Shown in pieces: positions 45,907 to 55,465 of a stretch of DNA of 64,000 nt. Every line of letters starts with the position of its first letter. Position 1 is the first letter of the stretch. The notes under the pieces were generated by a model. It had not been told where the DNA came from and made no database searches. It saw only the letters and a list, made by a program, of their open reading frames with translations. This DNA is from an uncultured Flavobacteriaceae bacterium (GTDB lineage Bacteria > Bacteroidota > Bacteroidia > Flavobacteriales > Flavobacteriaceae), in the NCBI GenBank assembly GCA_947503005.1, contig CANNCA010000002.1, forward strand, positions 248,001 to 312,000, in the 5' to 3' direction. Both the position numbers and the translations under genes were made by a program.

Positions 45907-47166
45907 ATGAGAGATATTTTTGATAGAATTACTGAGAACAAGGGACCGTTGGGGAAATGGGCTTCGCAAGCAGAGGGCTATTTTGTTTTTCCAAAACTAG
46001 AAGGGCCAATATCCAACAGAATGAAGTTCCAAGGTAAGGAGGTAATTACTTGGAGTATCAATGACTATTTAGGTTTGGCAAATTTACCGGAAATAAAGAA
46101 AATCGATGGCGACACTGCCGCGGAATATGGTGCAGCCTATCCGATGGGAGCACGAATGATGAGCGGACATACAGATTTTCACGAACAATTAGAGCAGGAA
46201 TGTGCGGCATTTGTCCAAAAAGAGGCTGCCTATTTGTTGAATTTCGGTTATCAAGGAATCATGTCATGTATTGACGCATTGGTTGCCAAGGATGATATCA
46301 TTGTTTATGATGTTGATTGTCATGCCTGTATTATTGATGGTGTACGGTTGCATATGGGCAAACGGTTTACATTCAAACATAATGACGTCGAGAGTTTAGA
46401 GGTGAACCTAGAACGTGCAACTAAGATGGCCGAGCAGACCGGCGGTGGTATTTTGGTGATATCCGAAGGTGTTTTCGGTATGCGCGGACAACAAGGAAAA
46501 CTAAAGGAAATAGTAGCACTGAAGAAAAAATACCAGTTTCGTTTGCTAGTCGATGATGCACATGGATTCGGAACCTTGGGCAAAACTGGAGCAGGCGCGG
46601 GTGAAGAGCAAGGTGTTCAAGATGATATTGATGTGTATTTTGCCACATTCGCAAAGTCTATGGCAAGCATCGGGGCTTTTTTGGCTGCTGATAAAGAGAT
46701 TATCGATTATTTAAAATACAACCTACGTTCACAAATGTTCGCGAAGTCACTTCCAATGGTCTATGTAAAAGGAGCCTTGAAACGTTTGGACATGCTTCGT
46801 ACGATGCCTGAGCTTAAGGAAAAGCTTTGGGAAAATGTAGATGCCCTACAAAACGGACTTAAAGAAAGGGGCTTTGATATTGGCACTACTACAAGTTGTG
46901 TAACACCAGTATATTTGAATGGAAGTATTCCAGAAGCGATGGCATTAGTGAAAGACCTTCGCGAAAATCATGGAATATTCTGTTCTATAGTGGTTTACCC
47001 TGTAATACCTAAAGGATTAATTTTATTACGTATGATTCCCACGGCGACTCATACTTTAGAGGATATAGCGATCACCTTAGATGCTTTTTCCGCAATTCGA
47101 GAACGGCTTCAAAACGGTACCTATAAAAGACTTTCGGCAGCGGTTGCGGCAGCTATGGGAGAGTAG
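45907..47166 (+). CDS. Alpha-oxoamine synthase (serine palmitoyl- or cysteate acyltransferase-like)
   Basis: 419 aa, PLP fold type I, AOS family (KBL, BioF, SPT). Visible: NDYLGLANLPEI, YGAAYPMGARMMSGHTDFHE, the DDAHGFGTLGKTGAGAGEE aspartate/histidine pair and PLP lysine in TFAKSMASIGAF. AOS enzymes condense an amino acid with an acyl-CoA or acyl-ACP. No biotin genes or threonine dehydrogenase are near, so BioF and KBL are less likely. Its neighbours point to sphingolipid or capnine-type sulfonolipid synthesis. Confidence 0.82.
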   Translation: MRDIFDRITENKGPLGKWASQAEGYFVFPKLEGPISNRMKFQGKEVITWSINDYLGLANLPEIKKIDGDTAAEYGAAYPMGARMMSGHTDFHEQLEQECAAFVQKEAAYLLNFGYQGIMSCIDALVAKDDIIVYDVDCHACIIDGVRLHMGKRFTFKHNDVESLEVNLERATKMAEQTGGGILVISEGVFGMRGQQGKLKEIVALKKKYQFRLLVDDAHGFGTLGKTGAGAGEEQGVQDDIDVYFATFAKSMASIGAFLAADKEIIDYLKYNLRSQMFAKSLPMVYVKGALKRLDMLRTMPELKEKLWENVDALQNGLKERGFDIGTTTSCVTPVYLNGSIPEAMALVKDLRENHGIFCSIVVYPVIPKGLILLRMIPTATHTLEDIAITLDAFSAIRERLQNGTYKRLSAAVAAAMGE

Positions 47167-47257
47167 GCAAGATGTATTCGTTTTACAGTCTAAAGCCCTA
47201 AAGTTCCAAATTCCAACAGAAATGTAAAAACCATTTTTGGAATTTTCTTTAGATTTA

Positions 47258-48376
47258 CTAGAAGTTTTTGCGGTAGGTTCGTCGACGTTTGTATACCACA
47301 GGATCAAAGTGCTTCCACATCTGTTTTATAGCAATGTTTTCCTCTAGCTCAGGTGTACGATAGCACATATCGATGCCTTTTGCAGTAAACGTTTTATAAT
47401 ATTCATTGAAGACAATTGCCGTGACACCCTTGTTCTGATATTCTGGGTGAATGCCGATGAGGTAGAAATACACATCTTTACTTTGCTTTTTAGCCTTCAA
47501 AAGATGATAAATCCCGAAGGGGAATAGTTTTCCGTTTGCTTTTTGCAGTGCTTTTGAAAAAGAGGGCATCACAATGGAAAATGCAATCAGTTTATCCTCT
47601 TTGTCAACGATAAACTTAATATATTCTGGGTTTATAAAACTGATGTACTTCTTTTTGAAATATGCTTTTTGTACCTCGGTTATGGGAACAAAAGAGGATA
47701 GTTTTGAATAGGTTTCATTGAACAGGTCAAACATCTGATCTGCCATGGGCATGACATCTTTTGTCTTGGTAAAGTTAATCTCTCGAAGCCCATAACGCCG
47801 CTTTATCAGGTCGTTCAGTTTGGTGAATAACTTCGGGTCTGCATTCCGTGCAAGGAATTTATTCTCCATATATTCCTTTTCCTTTACAAAACCCAAACGC
47901 TCGTAATGGTCTTTGTAATAGGAGTGGTTGTACCAAGTGATCATACTTCCAATATGGTCGAAACCTTCCGTTAGAACTCCTACCTTGTCCAGATTTGAAA
48001 AACCAACAGGACCTTCCATATACTGCAAACCCTGCTCTTTGCCAATTTCGGCAACCTTATTTAACAAAGCCTCGGATACGGAGGTATCATCCACAAAATC
48101 GAACCAACCAAAACGGATTTTCTTAATTCCTTGATCATTGGTTTCAAGCCTATTGATGATTACAACGATTCTCCCTACTAAAGCATTATTTTTATAGGCA
48201 AGAAAAAACCAAGCGTCCGCGTTTTTGAAAGCGGGGTTTTTCGACTTGTCAAAGGACTCCAGCTCATCATTGATTATAGGCGGAACCCAATACGGATTGT
48301 TCTTGTAAAGTGAAAAAGGAAACTTTACAAACTGTTTTAACTCTGATTTTGTAACCGCTTCTTTAAGGGTAACCAT
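47258..48376 (-). CDS. GNAT-fold protein, possible lipid N-acyltransferase
   Basis: 372 aa, no signal peptide. Two GNAT-like halves: AWFFLAYKNNALVGRIVVI early and FYLIGIHPEYQNKGVTAIVFNEYY late, the latter with a Q/R-x-x-G-x type acyl-CoA loop. Bacteroidota relatives are often mislabelled 'GTP cyclohydrolase'; nothing here supports that. It converges on the alpha-oxoamine synthase gene. Bacterial ceramide synthases are GNAT-superfamily proteins, so N-acylation of the AOS product is an attractive but untested role. Confidence 0.65.
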   Translation of the reverse strand: MVTLKEAVTKSELKQFVKFPFSLYKNNPYWVPPIINDELESFDKSKNPAFKNADAWFFLAYKNNALVGRIVVIINRLETNDQGIKKIRFGWFDFVDDTSVSEALLNKVAEIGKEQGLQYMEGPVGFSNLDKVGVLTEGFDHIGSMITWYNHSYYKDHYERLGFVKEKEYMENKFLARNADPKLFTKLNDLIKRRYGLREINFTKTKDVMPMADQMFDLFNETYSKLSSFVPITEVQKAYFKKKYISFINPEYIKFIVDKEDKLIAFSIVMPSFSKALQKANGKLFPFGIYHLLKAKKQSKDVYFYLIGIHPEYQNKGVTAIVFNEYYKTFTAKGIDMCYRTPELEENIAIKQMWKHFDPVVYKRRRTYRKNF

Positions 48377-48463
48377 ACATAGGTTTTTGTACAGTCAATA
48401 TTAGGCATATTAATTTATTACGGAAAGCAAGATGTTATAATTATATAAGGTCGAATTTAGAAT

Positions 48464-49576
48464 CTAAAATTCAATAACACCTTCATCTTTTTTCTTTTTA
48501 CCCTTTTTCTTCTTTTTTTCTTCTTTTTTGAGTTTTCGAAGCTGTTTCTTGGAGGGGCCTAAATCGATATCCTCAGCACCAGACCCAACATTTTTCTTAT
48601 CTTTTTTATCACCTTTCTTTTTCTTTTTCATGGCGTTCTTTTTAATTGGACCACCATTTTCTCCGGCCTCTTGGTCTTCTATAGCTGGTGGAGGGTCTTG
48701 ATGGAAGTCAAATCGGTATGAAAATCCCCCAGAAATAAAGATACGGGAAGGTGTGTTCTTAAAACTGGCCCCCATGTTGACATCTACCTGCAATCCTTCA
48801 CCAAGTAAATGGGCCACCCCTCCACGTAGCAAAACGTCAGCATATCGGTCACTTTGTATACCTTGATGCTCTACAAAAGTGCTCCATTTTGGGTTTCTAA
48901 AGGCATATGACAATGAAACGAGATAACTCATTTCAGGAAATTCCGAAGTAATTCTATCATAAGCGATATTAGATATTAAAACAAAGCGCGGCGTCAATCG
49001 ACTTTGCGTCGCCACCATAAATCGATACATAACGGTCGGGTCTCCCATATAATTAGGATTATCCAAAAGGTTAAAAGTCGCACCGCCATAAACTGAGACA
49101 GATGGAATTAAATTACGCAGCTGAAAAAGATTGTTTTTTCGCCAACTGTACAAGTTAGGTTTGTTTCGCTCCGGCGATTTATATCTGTCGTAAACTAGGT
49201 ACTTCAACCCTAATCTATTTCTAGAGAATTTCGCGAAAGAAGTTTCAGCTCCGGTATTGGCAAATGTTTTGGATTCGTTTTGAAACGTCCCCTCCCAATT
49301 GACCTCTAATTGTTCAAAAAGCAGTCCGTAACGCAATGAAACATCACTTCCCAAAATATTTGATTGGGTATTCAACAGCGTGTGGTCGCTTTGTTCATAT
49401 CCAATGCCCATTTCCAATTGAAGCACGTTTTTACCTACTGCATAAGCACTTACAGAGAGGCCCGGTCGATTTGAATTGATAACATCGGTATATTGAGAAA
49501 TGCCCCAAAAAGGTAATATAAGGAGTATAAGAATCGAAAGGATTTCCAATTTTTTCGTTTCAAGGGATTTGCCCAT
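48464..49576 (-). CDS. Outer membrane beta-barrel protein with a lysine-rich C-terminus
   Basis: 370 aa. Signal peptide (cleavage near WGISQ) and then amphipathic strands as in the MetA-pathway/'transporter' outer-membrane family (NRPGLSVSAYAVGKNVLQLE, GGVAHLLGEGLQVDVN, ending FSYRFDF near residue 288). After the last strand comes a roughly 80-residue tail very rich in Lys with some Asp/Glu. A barrel normally ends with the last strand, so the tail is an addition of unknown use. Confidence 0.75.
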   Translation of the reverse strand: MGKSLETKKLEILSILILLILPFWGISQYTDVINSNRPGLSVSAYAVGKNVLQLEMGIGYEQSDHTLLNTQSNILGSDVSLRYGLLFEQLEVNWEGTFQNESKTFANTGAETSFAKFSRNRLGLKYLVYDRYKSPERNKPNLYSWRKNNLFQLRNLIPSVSVYGGATFNLLDNPNYMGDPTVMYRFMVATQSRLTPRFVLISNIAYDRITSEFPEMSYLVSLSYAFRNPKWSTFVEHQGIQSDRYADVLLRGGVAHLLGEGLQVDVNMGASFKNTPSRIFISGGFSYRFDFHQDPPPAIEDQEAGENGGPIKKNAMKKKKKGDKKDKKNVGSGAEDIDLGPSKKQLRKLKKEEKKKKKGKKKKDEGVIEF

Positions 49577-49663
49577 AGATGCGATTTTATTATTATTTTA
49601 AGACCGTGCGTTACCTAATACAACGCAGGAATTGTATTTTTGATATATTCTACAATAAATTAT

Positions 49664-49930
49664 ATGGCTTTTTTAAAGACAGTTTTAATCATCATTATGG
49701 TCTATTATCTCTTAAAGATATTGGCCAGACTGTTCGCTCCTAAAATCATCAATTACGCTGCAAAGAAAACCGAAGCTCATTTCAAGGAGCAATTTGGGCA
49801 GTTCACTCAACAATCTCAATCTCAGGGTGAAGAGCGTGTAGGCGATGTGATTATCGAAAAGAAACCACCCAAGAAAAGTACCGGTTCGGAAAAAGTTGGT
49901 GATTATATTGACTTTGAGGAAATTGATTGA
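49664..49930 (+). CDS. DUF4834 family small membrane protein
   Basis: 88 aa from ATG 49664 (MAFLKTVL); an in-frame extension to 49640 is less likely. One N-terminal transmembrane helix (about 5-25), an amphipathic segment, a Gln-rich linker, and the DUF4834 end with ERVGDVIIEKKP and EKVGDYIDFEEID. Function unknown. It precedes the YfhO gene by 33 bp, probably in one operon. Confidence 0.8.
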   Translation: MAFLKTVLIIIMVYYLLKILARLFAPKIINYAAKKTEAHFKEQFGQFTQQSQSQGEERVGDVIIEKKPPKKSTGSEKVGDYIDFEEID

Positions 49931-49963
49931 GTATTTTAGCGGAAACAACCACTAAACGAATCC

Positions 49964-52405
49964 ATGCAGACTGGTCTTAAGGCTTTTTTCATACACTTTT
50001 TTGTTGCTGTCTTCTTTGTTGTCGCTTCCGTAGCTTACTTCAGTCCTGTACTTCAAGGGAAAATTTTATATCAAAATGATATTGCCCAGTACACGGGTAT
50101 GGCGAAAGAGCAAAACGACTTTCGTAAAAAAACAGGGGAAGAACCCTATTGGACAAATAGCGCCTTTGGCGGAATGCCCACTTATCAATTAGGAGCTTAT
50201 TATCCTCATAATTACATCAAAAAGTTGGATAGTCTCATCCGGTTTTTACCTCGACCAGCGGATTATCTTTTTTTATATTTCATCGGCTTCTATATTTTAC
50301 TATGCTGTATGAAAGTCGACTATCGCCTTGCGATTGTCGGCGCCTTGGCCTTCGGATTTTCAACATACCTCATAATTATTTTTGGTGCCGGCCATAATGC
50401 AAAAGCACATGCAATGGGCTATTTGCCGATGCTTCTGGGCGGAATAATACTGGTTTTTCGAAAGAAGTATTTATGGGGATTTCTACTTACAGCAATCGCT
50501 ATGGCCTTAGAAATACAGGCAAACCACTATCAAATGACCTATTATTTCATGCTAATGGTATTGATTTTGGGAGCGGTCTATTTGTATGATGCCATTCGAA
50601 AGAAATACTTGAAACATTTTTTCATCTCCGTTGGTCTTCTATTGGTTGCTGTTACTTTGGGAATTGCAACGAATGCAACAGGACTGATGGCAACTAAAGA
50701 ATATGCCGATTGGAGCACCCGTGGAAAATCGGAACTTACCATTGACCCCGATGGGGGAACCAAGGAAAATACTGGTGGACTAAGCAAAGAATATATTACT
50801 CGTTGGAGTTATGGAATAGCTGAATCCTTGAACCTTTTTGTTCCACATCTTTTTGGTGGTGGTTCCGCTGAGAAGTTGGGAAAAGATTCCAAAACATATG
50901 ATTATTTGGTCGAAAAGGGCATACCAAGGTCCAAAGCCTTGGAATTTGCAGAGGGTGTGCCATGGTATTGGGGCGAACAACCGGGAACAGCAGGTCCGGC
51001 ATATATTGGGGCGATAGTATTCTTTTTATTTTTCTTAGGGTTGATTTTGGTTCGAAAAAAAGCAAAGTGGTGGCTTTTGGGTGGTACCGTTTTATCGCTA
51101 CTGATGTCATGGGGTAAGAACTTCAGTCTCTTTACAGACTTTATGATTGACTATTTTCCGCTCTACGACAAATTCAGAGCAGTATCTTCAGCGCAAGTAG
51201 TTCTTGAACTTTGTGCTCCAGTATTGGCTATTTTGGCCTTAGTAGCCATTTTTGATTCAAAATTAGAAAATGCCAAAAAGCTGAATGCTTTAAAATATAC
51301 TTTTTTTGGTGTTTTTGCATTAGGAATACTTCTTTTTGTTTTTAAAGGAATGTTTGATTTTACCAATCCGTATGACGAACAGTTTCGGATGAAAGGAATG
51401 GAAGATTTACCGGAGCTGATCAAGGCAGATCGTATGTCGTTCTATACTTCTGATTTGTTCCGTTCATTGCTTTTCGTATTTCTGGCAGCTGTGGCTCTGT
51501 GGTTTTATCTTAAGGGAAAGGTCAAACAAAATATCGTCATTATTGTTTTAGGCGTCCTAATCGTAATTGATCTGGTAGGGGTAGACTTGCGTTATGTGAA
51601 TAAAAGTAATTTCGTGTCAAAACGTCAAATGACACAGCCGTTTCAAGAAACCGCTGTTGATAAGCAAATAAAGGAAGATACAGGTAAGTTCAGAGTTTTT
51701 GATCCCTCAGAAGGGTTTGATAGTGCGAGAACAGCTTATTTTCATCAATCTATTGTTGGTTATCATGCGGCGAAACCCGCTGGCATACAAGACCTATTCG
51801 ACTTTTACCTCTACCGTGGTAAGTTCAATATCTTGAATATGCTCAATGTAAAGTACGTTATTCAACAAGATGAGGAGGGTAGAAGGTATGCAGGATTAAA
51901 TACCGAAGCAAATGGAAATGCTTGGTTTGTATCCAAACTTAAGGAGGTAAAAACTGCAGACGATGAAATACTGGCTCTTGAAGGTTTGGATACTGCCAAT
52001 GAAGCGGTAATAAATACGGATGAATTCAAGAATATCAATCGGTTTAATTTTCGAACTGATTCTACCGCCACTATAACTTTAGTCGACTATGAACCCAATC
52101 ATTTGATCTATACTTCCAGAAATGACAACGCGGGTATAGCTGTGTTCTCTGAAATGTACTATGGACATGGTTGGAATGCCTATGTGGACGGAAAAATCCA
52201 GGACCATTTTAGGGTGAATTATGTGCTTCGGGCCATGAAATTGCCCGCCGGAGAGCATAAAATCGAATTTAAGTTCGAGCCTGAAGTGGTCAAAAAAGGA
52301 AGTAAGATTACCTTGGCAAGCTCAATCTTATTGGGCCTTATCCTAATCGGAGGAATCGTATTCTCTTTTTGGCGCTCCAGAAAGGAAGAAAAAGAGGTAG
52401 CCTGA
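49964..52405 (+). CDS. YfhO family multi-spanning membrane protein
   Basis: 813 aa with about 12-14 transmembrane helices and a C-terminal soluble domain (about 560-775) ending in a final helix. YfhO proteins are GT-C-like membrane proteins linked to glycosylation of wall polymers or glycoproteins. Typical features: SAFGGMPTYQLGAYYP in the first outside loop and EMYYGHGWNAYVDGK near the C-terminus. Its stop overlaps the start of a glycosyltransferase gene (TGATG), consistent with joint use in glycan assembly. Confidence 0.87.
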   Translation: MQTGLKAFFIHFFVAVFFVVASVAYFSPVLQGKILYQNDIAQYTGMAKEQNDFRKKTGEEPYWTNSAFGGMPTYQLGAYYPHNYIKKLDSLIRFLPRPADYLFLYFIGFYILLCCMKVDYRLAIVGALAFGFSTYLIIIFGAGHNAKAHAMGYLPMLLGGIILVFRKKYLWGFLLTAIAMALEIQANHYQMTYYFMLMVLILGAVYLYDAIRKKYLKHFFISVGLLLVAVTLGIATNATGLMATKEYADWSTRGKSELTIDPDGGTKENTGGLSKEYITRWSYGIAESLNLFVPHLFGGGSAEKLGKDSKTYDYLVEKGIPRSKALEFAEGVPWYWGEQPGTAGPAYIGAIVFFLFFLGLILVRKKAKWWLLGGTVLSLLMSWGKNFSLFTDFMIDYFPLYDKFRAVSSAQVVLELCAPVLAILALVAIFDSKLENAKKLNALKYTFFGVFALGILLFVFKGMFDFTNPYDEQFRMKGMEDLPELIKADRMSFYTSDLFRSLLFVFLAAVALWFYLKGKVKQNIVIIVLGVLIVIDLVGVDLRYVNKSNFVSKRQMTQPFQETAVDKQIKEDTGKFRVFDPSEGFDSARTAYFHQSIVGYHAAKPAGIQDLFDFYLYRGKFNILNMLNVKYVIQQDEEGRRYAGLNTEANGNAWFVSKLKEVKTADDEILALEGLDTANEAVINTDEFKNINRFNFRTDSTATITLVDYEPNHLIYTSRNDNAGIAVFSEMYYGHGWNAYVDGKIQDHFRVNYVLRAMKLPAGEHKIEFKFEPEVVKKGSKITLASSILLGLILIGGIVFSFWRSRKEEKEVA

Positions 52406-53685
52406 TGCGCAAAGTGCTGGTCATCACGTATTATTGGCCGCCAGCTGGCGGTCCCGGAGTACAGCGCTGGCTAAAGTTCGTGAAATACCTTCGGAATTTT
52501 GGAATAGAACCGGTCGTTTATATCCCCGAGAATCCTAATTATCCTATTATTGACACTTCCTTGATTGATGAGATTCCAGAAGGAATTAAAATTTATCAGT
52601 CTCCGATTAAAGAACCCTATCGTTGGGCAGCATTATTATCCCCTAAAAAAACCAAACGAATCAGTTCGGGAATCATCAGTACGAAGAATCAGTCGTTTTT
52701 GGAAAAGGCTCTTCTATGGGTGCGGGGAAACTTTTTCATTCCTGACGCGAGAAAAAACTGGGTCAAACCGTCCATAGAATATCTTACTGAAATTATTTCC
52801 TCCGAAGCCATTGATACCATAATCACTACCGGCCCGCCTCATAGTGTACATCTCATTGGTCATGGTCTGAAAGCAAAACATCATCTTAAATGGATGGCTG
52901 ACTTTCGGGACCCTTGGACATCTATTGGGTATCACAAGAAATTAAAGCTGACAAAATCTTCAGAAAAAAAGCATAAGAGTTTAGAAAGATTAGTACTGAA
53001 TGGAGCAGATAAAATTATAGTGACAAGCGCTGCTACTAAAAAAGAATTTGAGGAATTAACCAATACTCCCATAGAAGTAATTACAAACGGCTATGACCTA
53101 GATGCGCATGCAAATGAATCCCTCGAGCTTGATATGAAGTTCACGATTTCGCATATAGGTTCTTTACTCACAGGACGAAATCCCAGTAACTTATGGTCTG
53201 TTTTGGGTGAAATAGTTCAAGAAAATAAAGATTTCAGAGCGGTCTTTGAGTTACAGCTTATCGGTGTGGTCAGCAGCGATGTACTTGAAAATATGTATGG
53301 TCATGGGTTGCAGCCTTATCTTCGCCTTCACGATTATGTATCGCATGAAGAAGCCATAAAACTGCAGCAAAAAAGCCAAGTTCTATTGTTGGTCGAAATC
53401 AATTCGCCTGAAACTGCCGGTATCATACCTGGAAAAGTCTTTGAATATCTTGCCGCCCAACGTCCCATTTTGGCTATTGGTCCTAAAGGTTGGGATGCAG
53501 GAACTATTATCGATGAATGCGAAGCAGGTGAGGTATTTGATTATACAGACAGAACTGGACTAAAAACGATGATTCTAGATTGGTTTATGACCTATCAAAG
53601 CGGTGAACTTAAATTAGCTTCAAAAAATATTGAAAACTATAGCCGAAAGACTTTGACATCTAGGCTAGCAAAAATTTTGAGATAA
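52405..53685 (+). CDS. Glycosyltransferase (GT4-like)
   Basis: 426 aa from ATG 52405, coupled to yfhO by TGATG. GT-B fold: N-terminal LVITYYWPPAGGPGVQRWLK with the glycine loop, middle TGPPHSVHLIGHGLK and ADFRDPW, C-terminal nucleotide-sugar domain with VITNGYDL, ISHIGSLLTGRNP and PGKVFEYLAAQRPIL. The donor and acceptor sugars are not readable. Cytoplasmic or membrane-associated partner of YfhO. Confidence 0.85.
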   Translation: MRKVLVITYYWPPAGGPGVQRWLKFVKYLRNFGIEPVVYIPENPNYPIIDTSLIDEIPEGIKIYQSPIKEPYRWAALLSPKKTKRISSGIISTKNQSFLEKALLWVRGNFFIPDARKNWVKPSIEYLTEIISSEAIDTIITTGPPHSVHLIGHGLKAKHHLKWMADFRDPWTSIGYHKKLKLTKSSEKKHKSLERLVLNGADKIIVTSAATKKEFEELTNTPIEVITNGYDLDAHANESLELDMKFTISHIGSLLTGRNPSNLWSVLGEIVQENKDFRAVFELQLIGVVSSDVLENMYGHGLQPYLRLHDYVSHEEAIKLQQKSQVLLLVEINSPETAGIIPGKVFEYLAAQRPILAIGPKGWDAGTIIDECEAGEVFDYTDRTGLKTMILDWFMTYQSGELKLASKNIENYSRKTLTSRLAKILR

Positions 53686-53777
53686 AGAGTGTTTTTAAAC
53701 ACATCTAAAGTAATCTACCAGCTTTAAAAATAAAGCACACCTCCCAATATTCAGATAATATTATTTGTTGTAAATAT

Positions 53778-53804
53778 TTTATAAAATGTTAAACATTTTA
53801 TAAA
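53778..53804. promoter_or_regulatory. 27-bp perfect inverted repeat upstream of the FAS1 gene
   Basis: Two 13-bp arms (53778-53790 and 53792-53804, core AAATGTT/AACATTT) around one central A, 95 bp before the ATG. No T run follows, so an operator is more likely than a terminator. Confidence 0.5.
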
Positions 53805-53898
53805 TACCATATAATCAGAGTAGGGTAAACGCTATTTTCGTTGTTCAATGTTTAATAAAATAAGTTAAACAATAATTAATCCTTAAAACAATTAAGCT

Positions 53899-55422
53899 AT
53901 GAACAAATTATTTAGAACAATGTATTTGATGGCAGGTTTGGTTTTATCCGTTGCCTTTTTATCCTGTAGTGATGATGACCCGGTAGTTATTCCTCCGATG
54001 ATTGAAGAAGAAATGACCCCAACTTCCAATATTGTTGAACTGGCAGTTGCAAGTGAATCCTTGGCCCAATTAGAAGCTGCTGTAATTAAGGCAGATTTAG
54101 TTGGAACTCTAAGTGGAACTGGTCCTTTTACGGTTTTTGCCCCAACAGATGATGCTTTTGTAGCTTTATTAGGTGCCCTGGGAGATGATTACAACAGTTT
54201 AGATGATTTTGATACAGAGGGTGAGATTGCTCTTTTGAAAGATATATTGTTATATCACGTTGTTGCTGCTGAAGTAAAAGCCGCTGATCTATCTGCCGGC
54301 GATGTCGCAACCGCCCTAGCTGATAATTCGGTTTCGGTCATAGCAAACGGTGGATCTTTTGTGATTGGAGACGCGTCAGCTGTAGATGCCAATATTACCA
54401 CTACTGATATAGGTGCTACCAACGGAGTGGTCCATTTAATAGATAAGGTCCTTCTACCCCAAGCTGCAGTAGATTTTGTTGCATCGTTACAAGATTTAGT
54501 GGATGTTGCAAGTTCGAATCCTGATTTCAGCGTCTTAGTAGAAGCTGTTGTAAAGACTGACTTGGCTGCTACGTTACAAAGTGAAGGTCCATTTACGGTT
54601 TTCGCACCCACCAACGAAGCTTTTGTTGCTTTATTAGGTTCTTTGGGATCCAATTACAATAGTTTGGAAGATTTTGATACGGAAGGAGAGATAGAACTTC
54701 TAAAAAATATTTTATTATATCATGTCGTTCCTGGTCAAGTAGGTTCTGCTGATTTGGCTGCAGGTGATGTTGCTACAGCTTTTCCTGAGAATTCTATTAC
54801 AGTGATTGCCGATGGAGATACTTTCACTCTAGGAGATGCTTCTGAAGTAAATGCAGGTATTACAGCTACCGACGTGGCTGCAAATAACGGGGTCATTCAT
54901 GTTATTGATAAAGTATTGCTGCCCCAAGCGGCCGCAGATTTTGCAGGAAGTTTGGTAGATATTGTAGGTATCGCTTCCGGCGATGATAACTTTAGTGTTC
55001 TTGTGGATGCTGTTGTTAAAACAGATTTAGTGGAAACCTTAACGAGTGAAGGACCTTTTACCGTTTTCGCGCCTACCAATGAAGCATTTACGGCTCTCTT
55101 GAACGCATTGGGAAATGATTACAACAGCCTAGATGATTTTGATACGGAAGGAGAAATTGAACTTCTAAAGAATATTTTATTGTATCATGTTGTACCGTCT
55201 CAAGTGAAATCTTTAGATTTAGCTGCTGGTGATGTAGGTACAGCTTTTACTGATAATTCAATATCTGTTATCATGAGCGGCGATACTTTTGTTATCGGTG
55301 ATGCCTCGGAAGTAGATGCCAATTTATCTACTATAGATTTAGAAGCCACTAACGGAGTTGTCCATGTGATAGACAAGGTAATGTTGCCACAAGCTGCAAT
55401 TGATTTTGTAAACTCTTTATAA
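53899..55422 (+). CDS. Lipoprotein with three fasciclin (FAS1) domains
   Basis: 507 aa. Lipobox LSCS followed by DDD; an acidic stretch right after Cys/Ser resembles the lipoprotein export signal that sends Bacteroidota lipoproteins to the cell surface. Three FAS1 domains (about 47-190, 195-345, 350-507), each with GPFTVFAPT and a VxHVIDKVxLPQA end; the GPF codons at 54121, 54586 and 55051 are exactly 465 bp apart. FAS1 domains mediate adhesion. Single gene. Confidence 0.9.
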   Translation: MNKLFRTMYLMAGLVLSVAFLSCSDDDPVVIPPMIEEEMTPTSNIVELAVASESLAQLEAAVIKADLVGTLSGTGPFTVFAPTDDAFVALLGALGDDYNSLDDFDTEGEIALLKDILLYHVVAAEVKAADLSAGDVATALADNSVSVIANGGSFVIGDASAVDANITTTDIGATNGVVHLIDKVLLPQAAVDFVASLQDLVDVASSNPDFSVLVEAVVKTDLAATLQSEGPFTVFAPTNEAFVALLGSLGSNYNSLEDFDTEGEIELLKNILLYHVVPGQVGSADLAAGDVATAFPENSITVIADGDTFTLGDASEVNAGITATDVAANNGVIHVIDKVLLPQAAADFAGSLVDIVGIASGDDNFSVLVDAVVKTDLVETLTSEGPFTVFAPTNEAFTALLNALGNDYNSLDDFDTEGEIELLKNILLYHVVPSQVKSLDLAAGDVGTAFTDNSISVIMSGDTFVIGDASEVDANLSTIDLEATNGVVHVIDKVMLPQAAIDFVNSL

Positions 55423-55465
55423 GAAGCGGGTTATAGTGGCAGTTGCCCCTGACACTGTAACTTTA

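Noticed and set aside
47208-47245. 9-bp inverted repeat between the alpha-oxoamine synthase and GNAT genes as a terminator
   Set aside because: Loop of 20 nt and AT-rich arms with no clean T run; too weak to call.
53899-55422. Possibility that the 465-bp repeats are a mobile or satellite element
   Set aside because: They coincide with FAS1 protein domains in one frame, so they are domain duplication.
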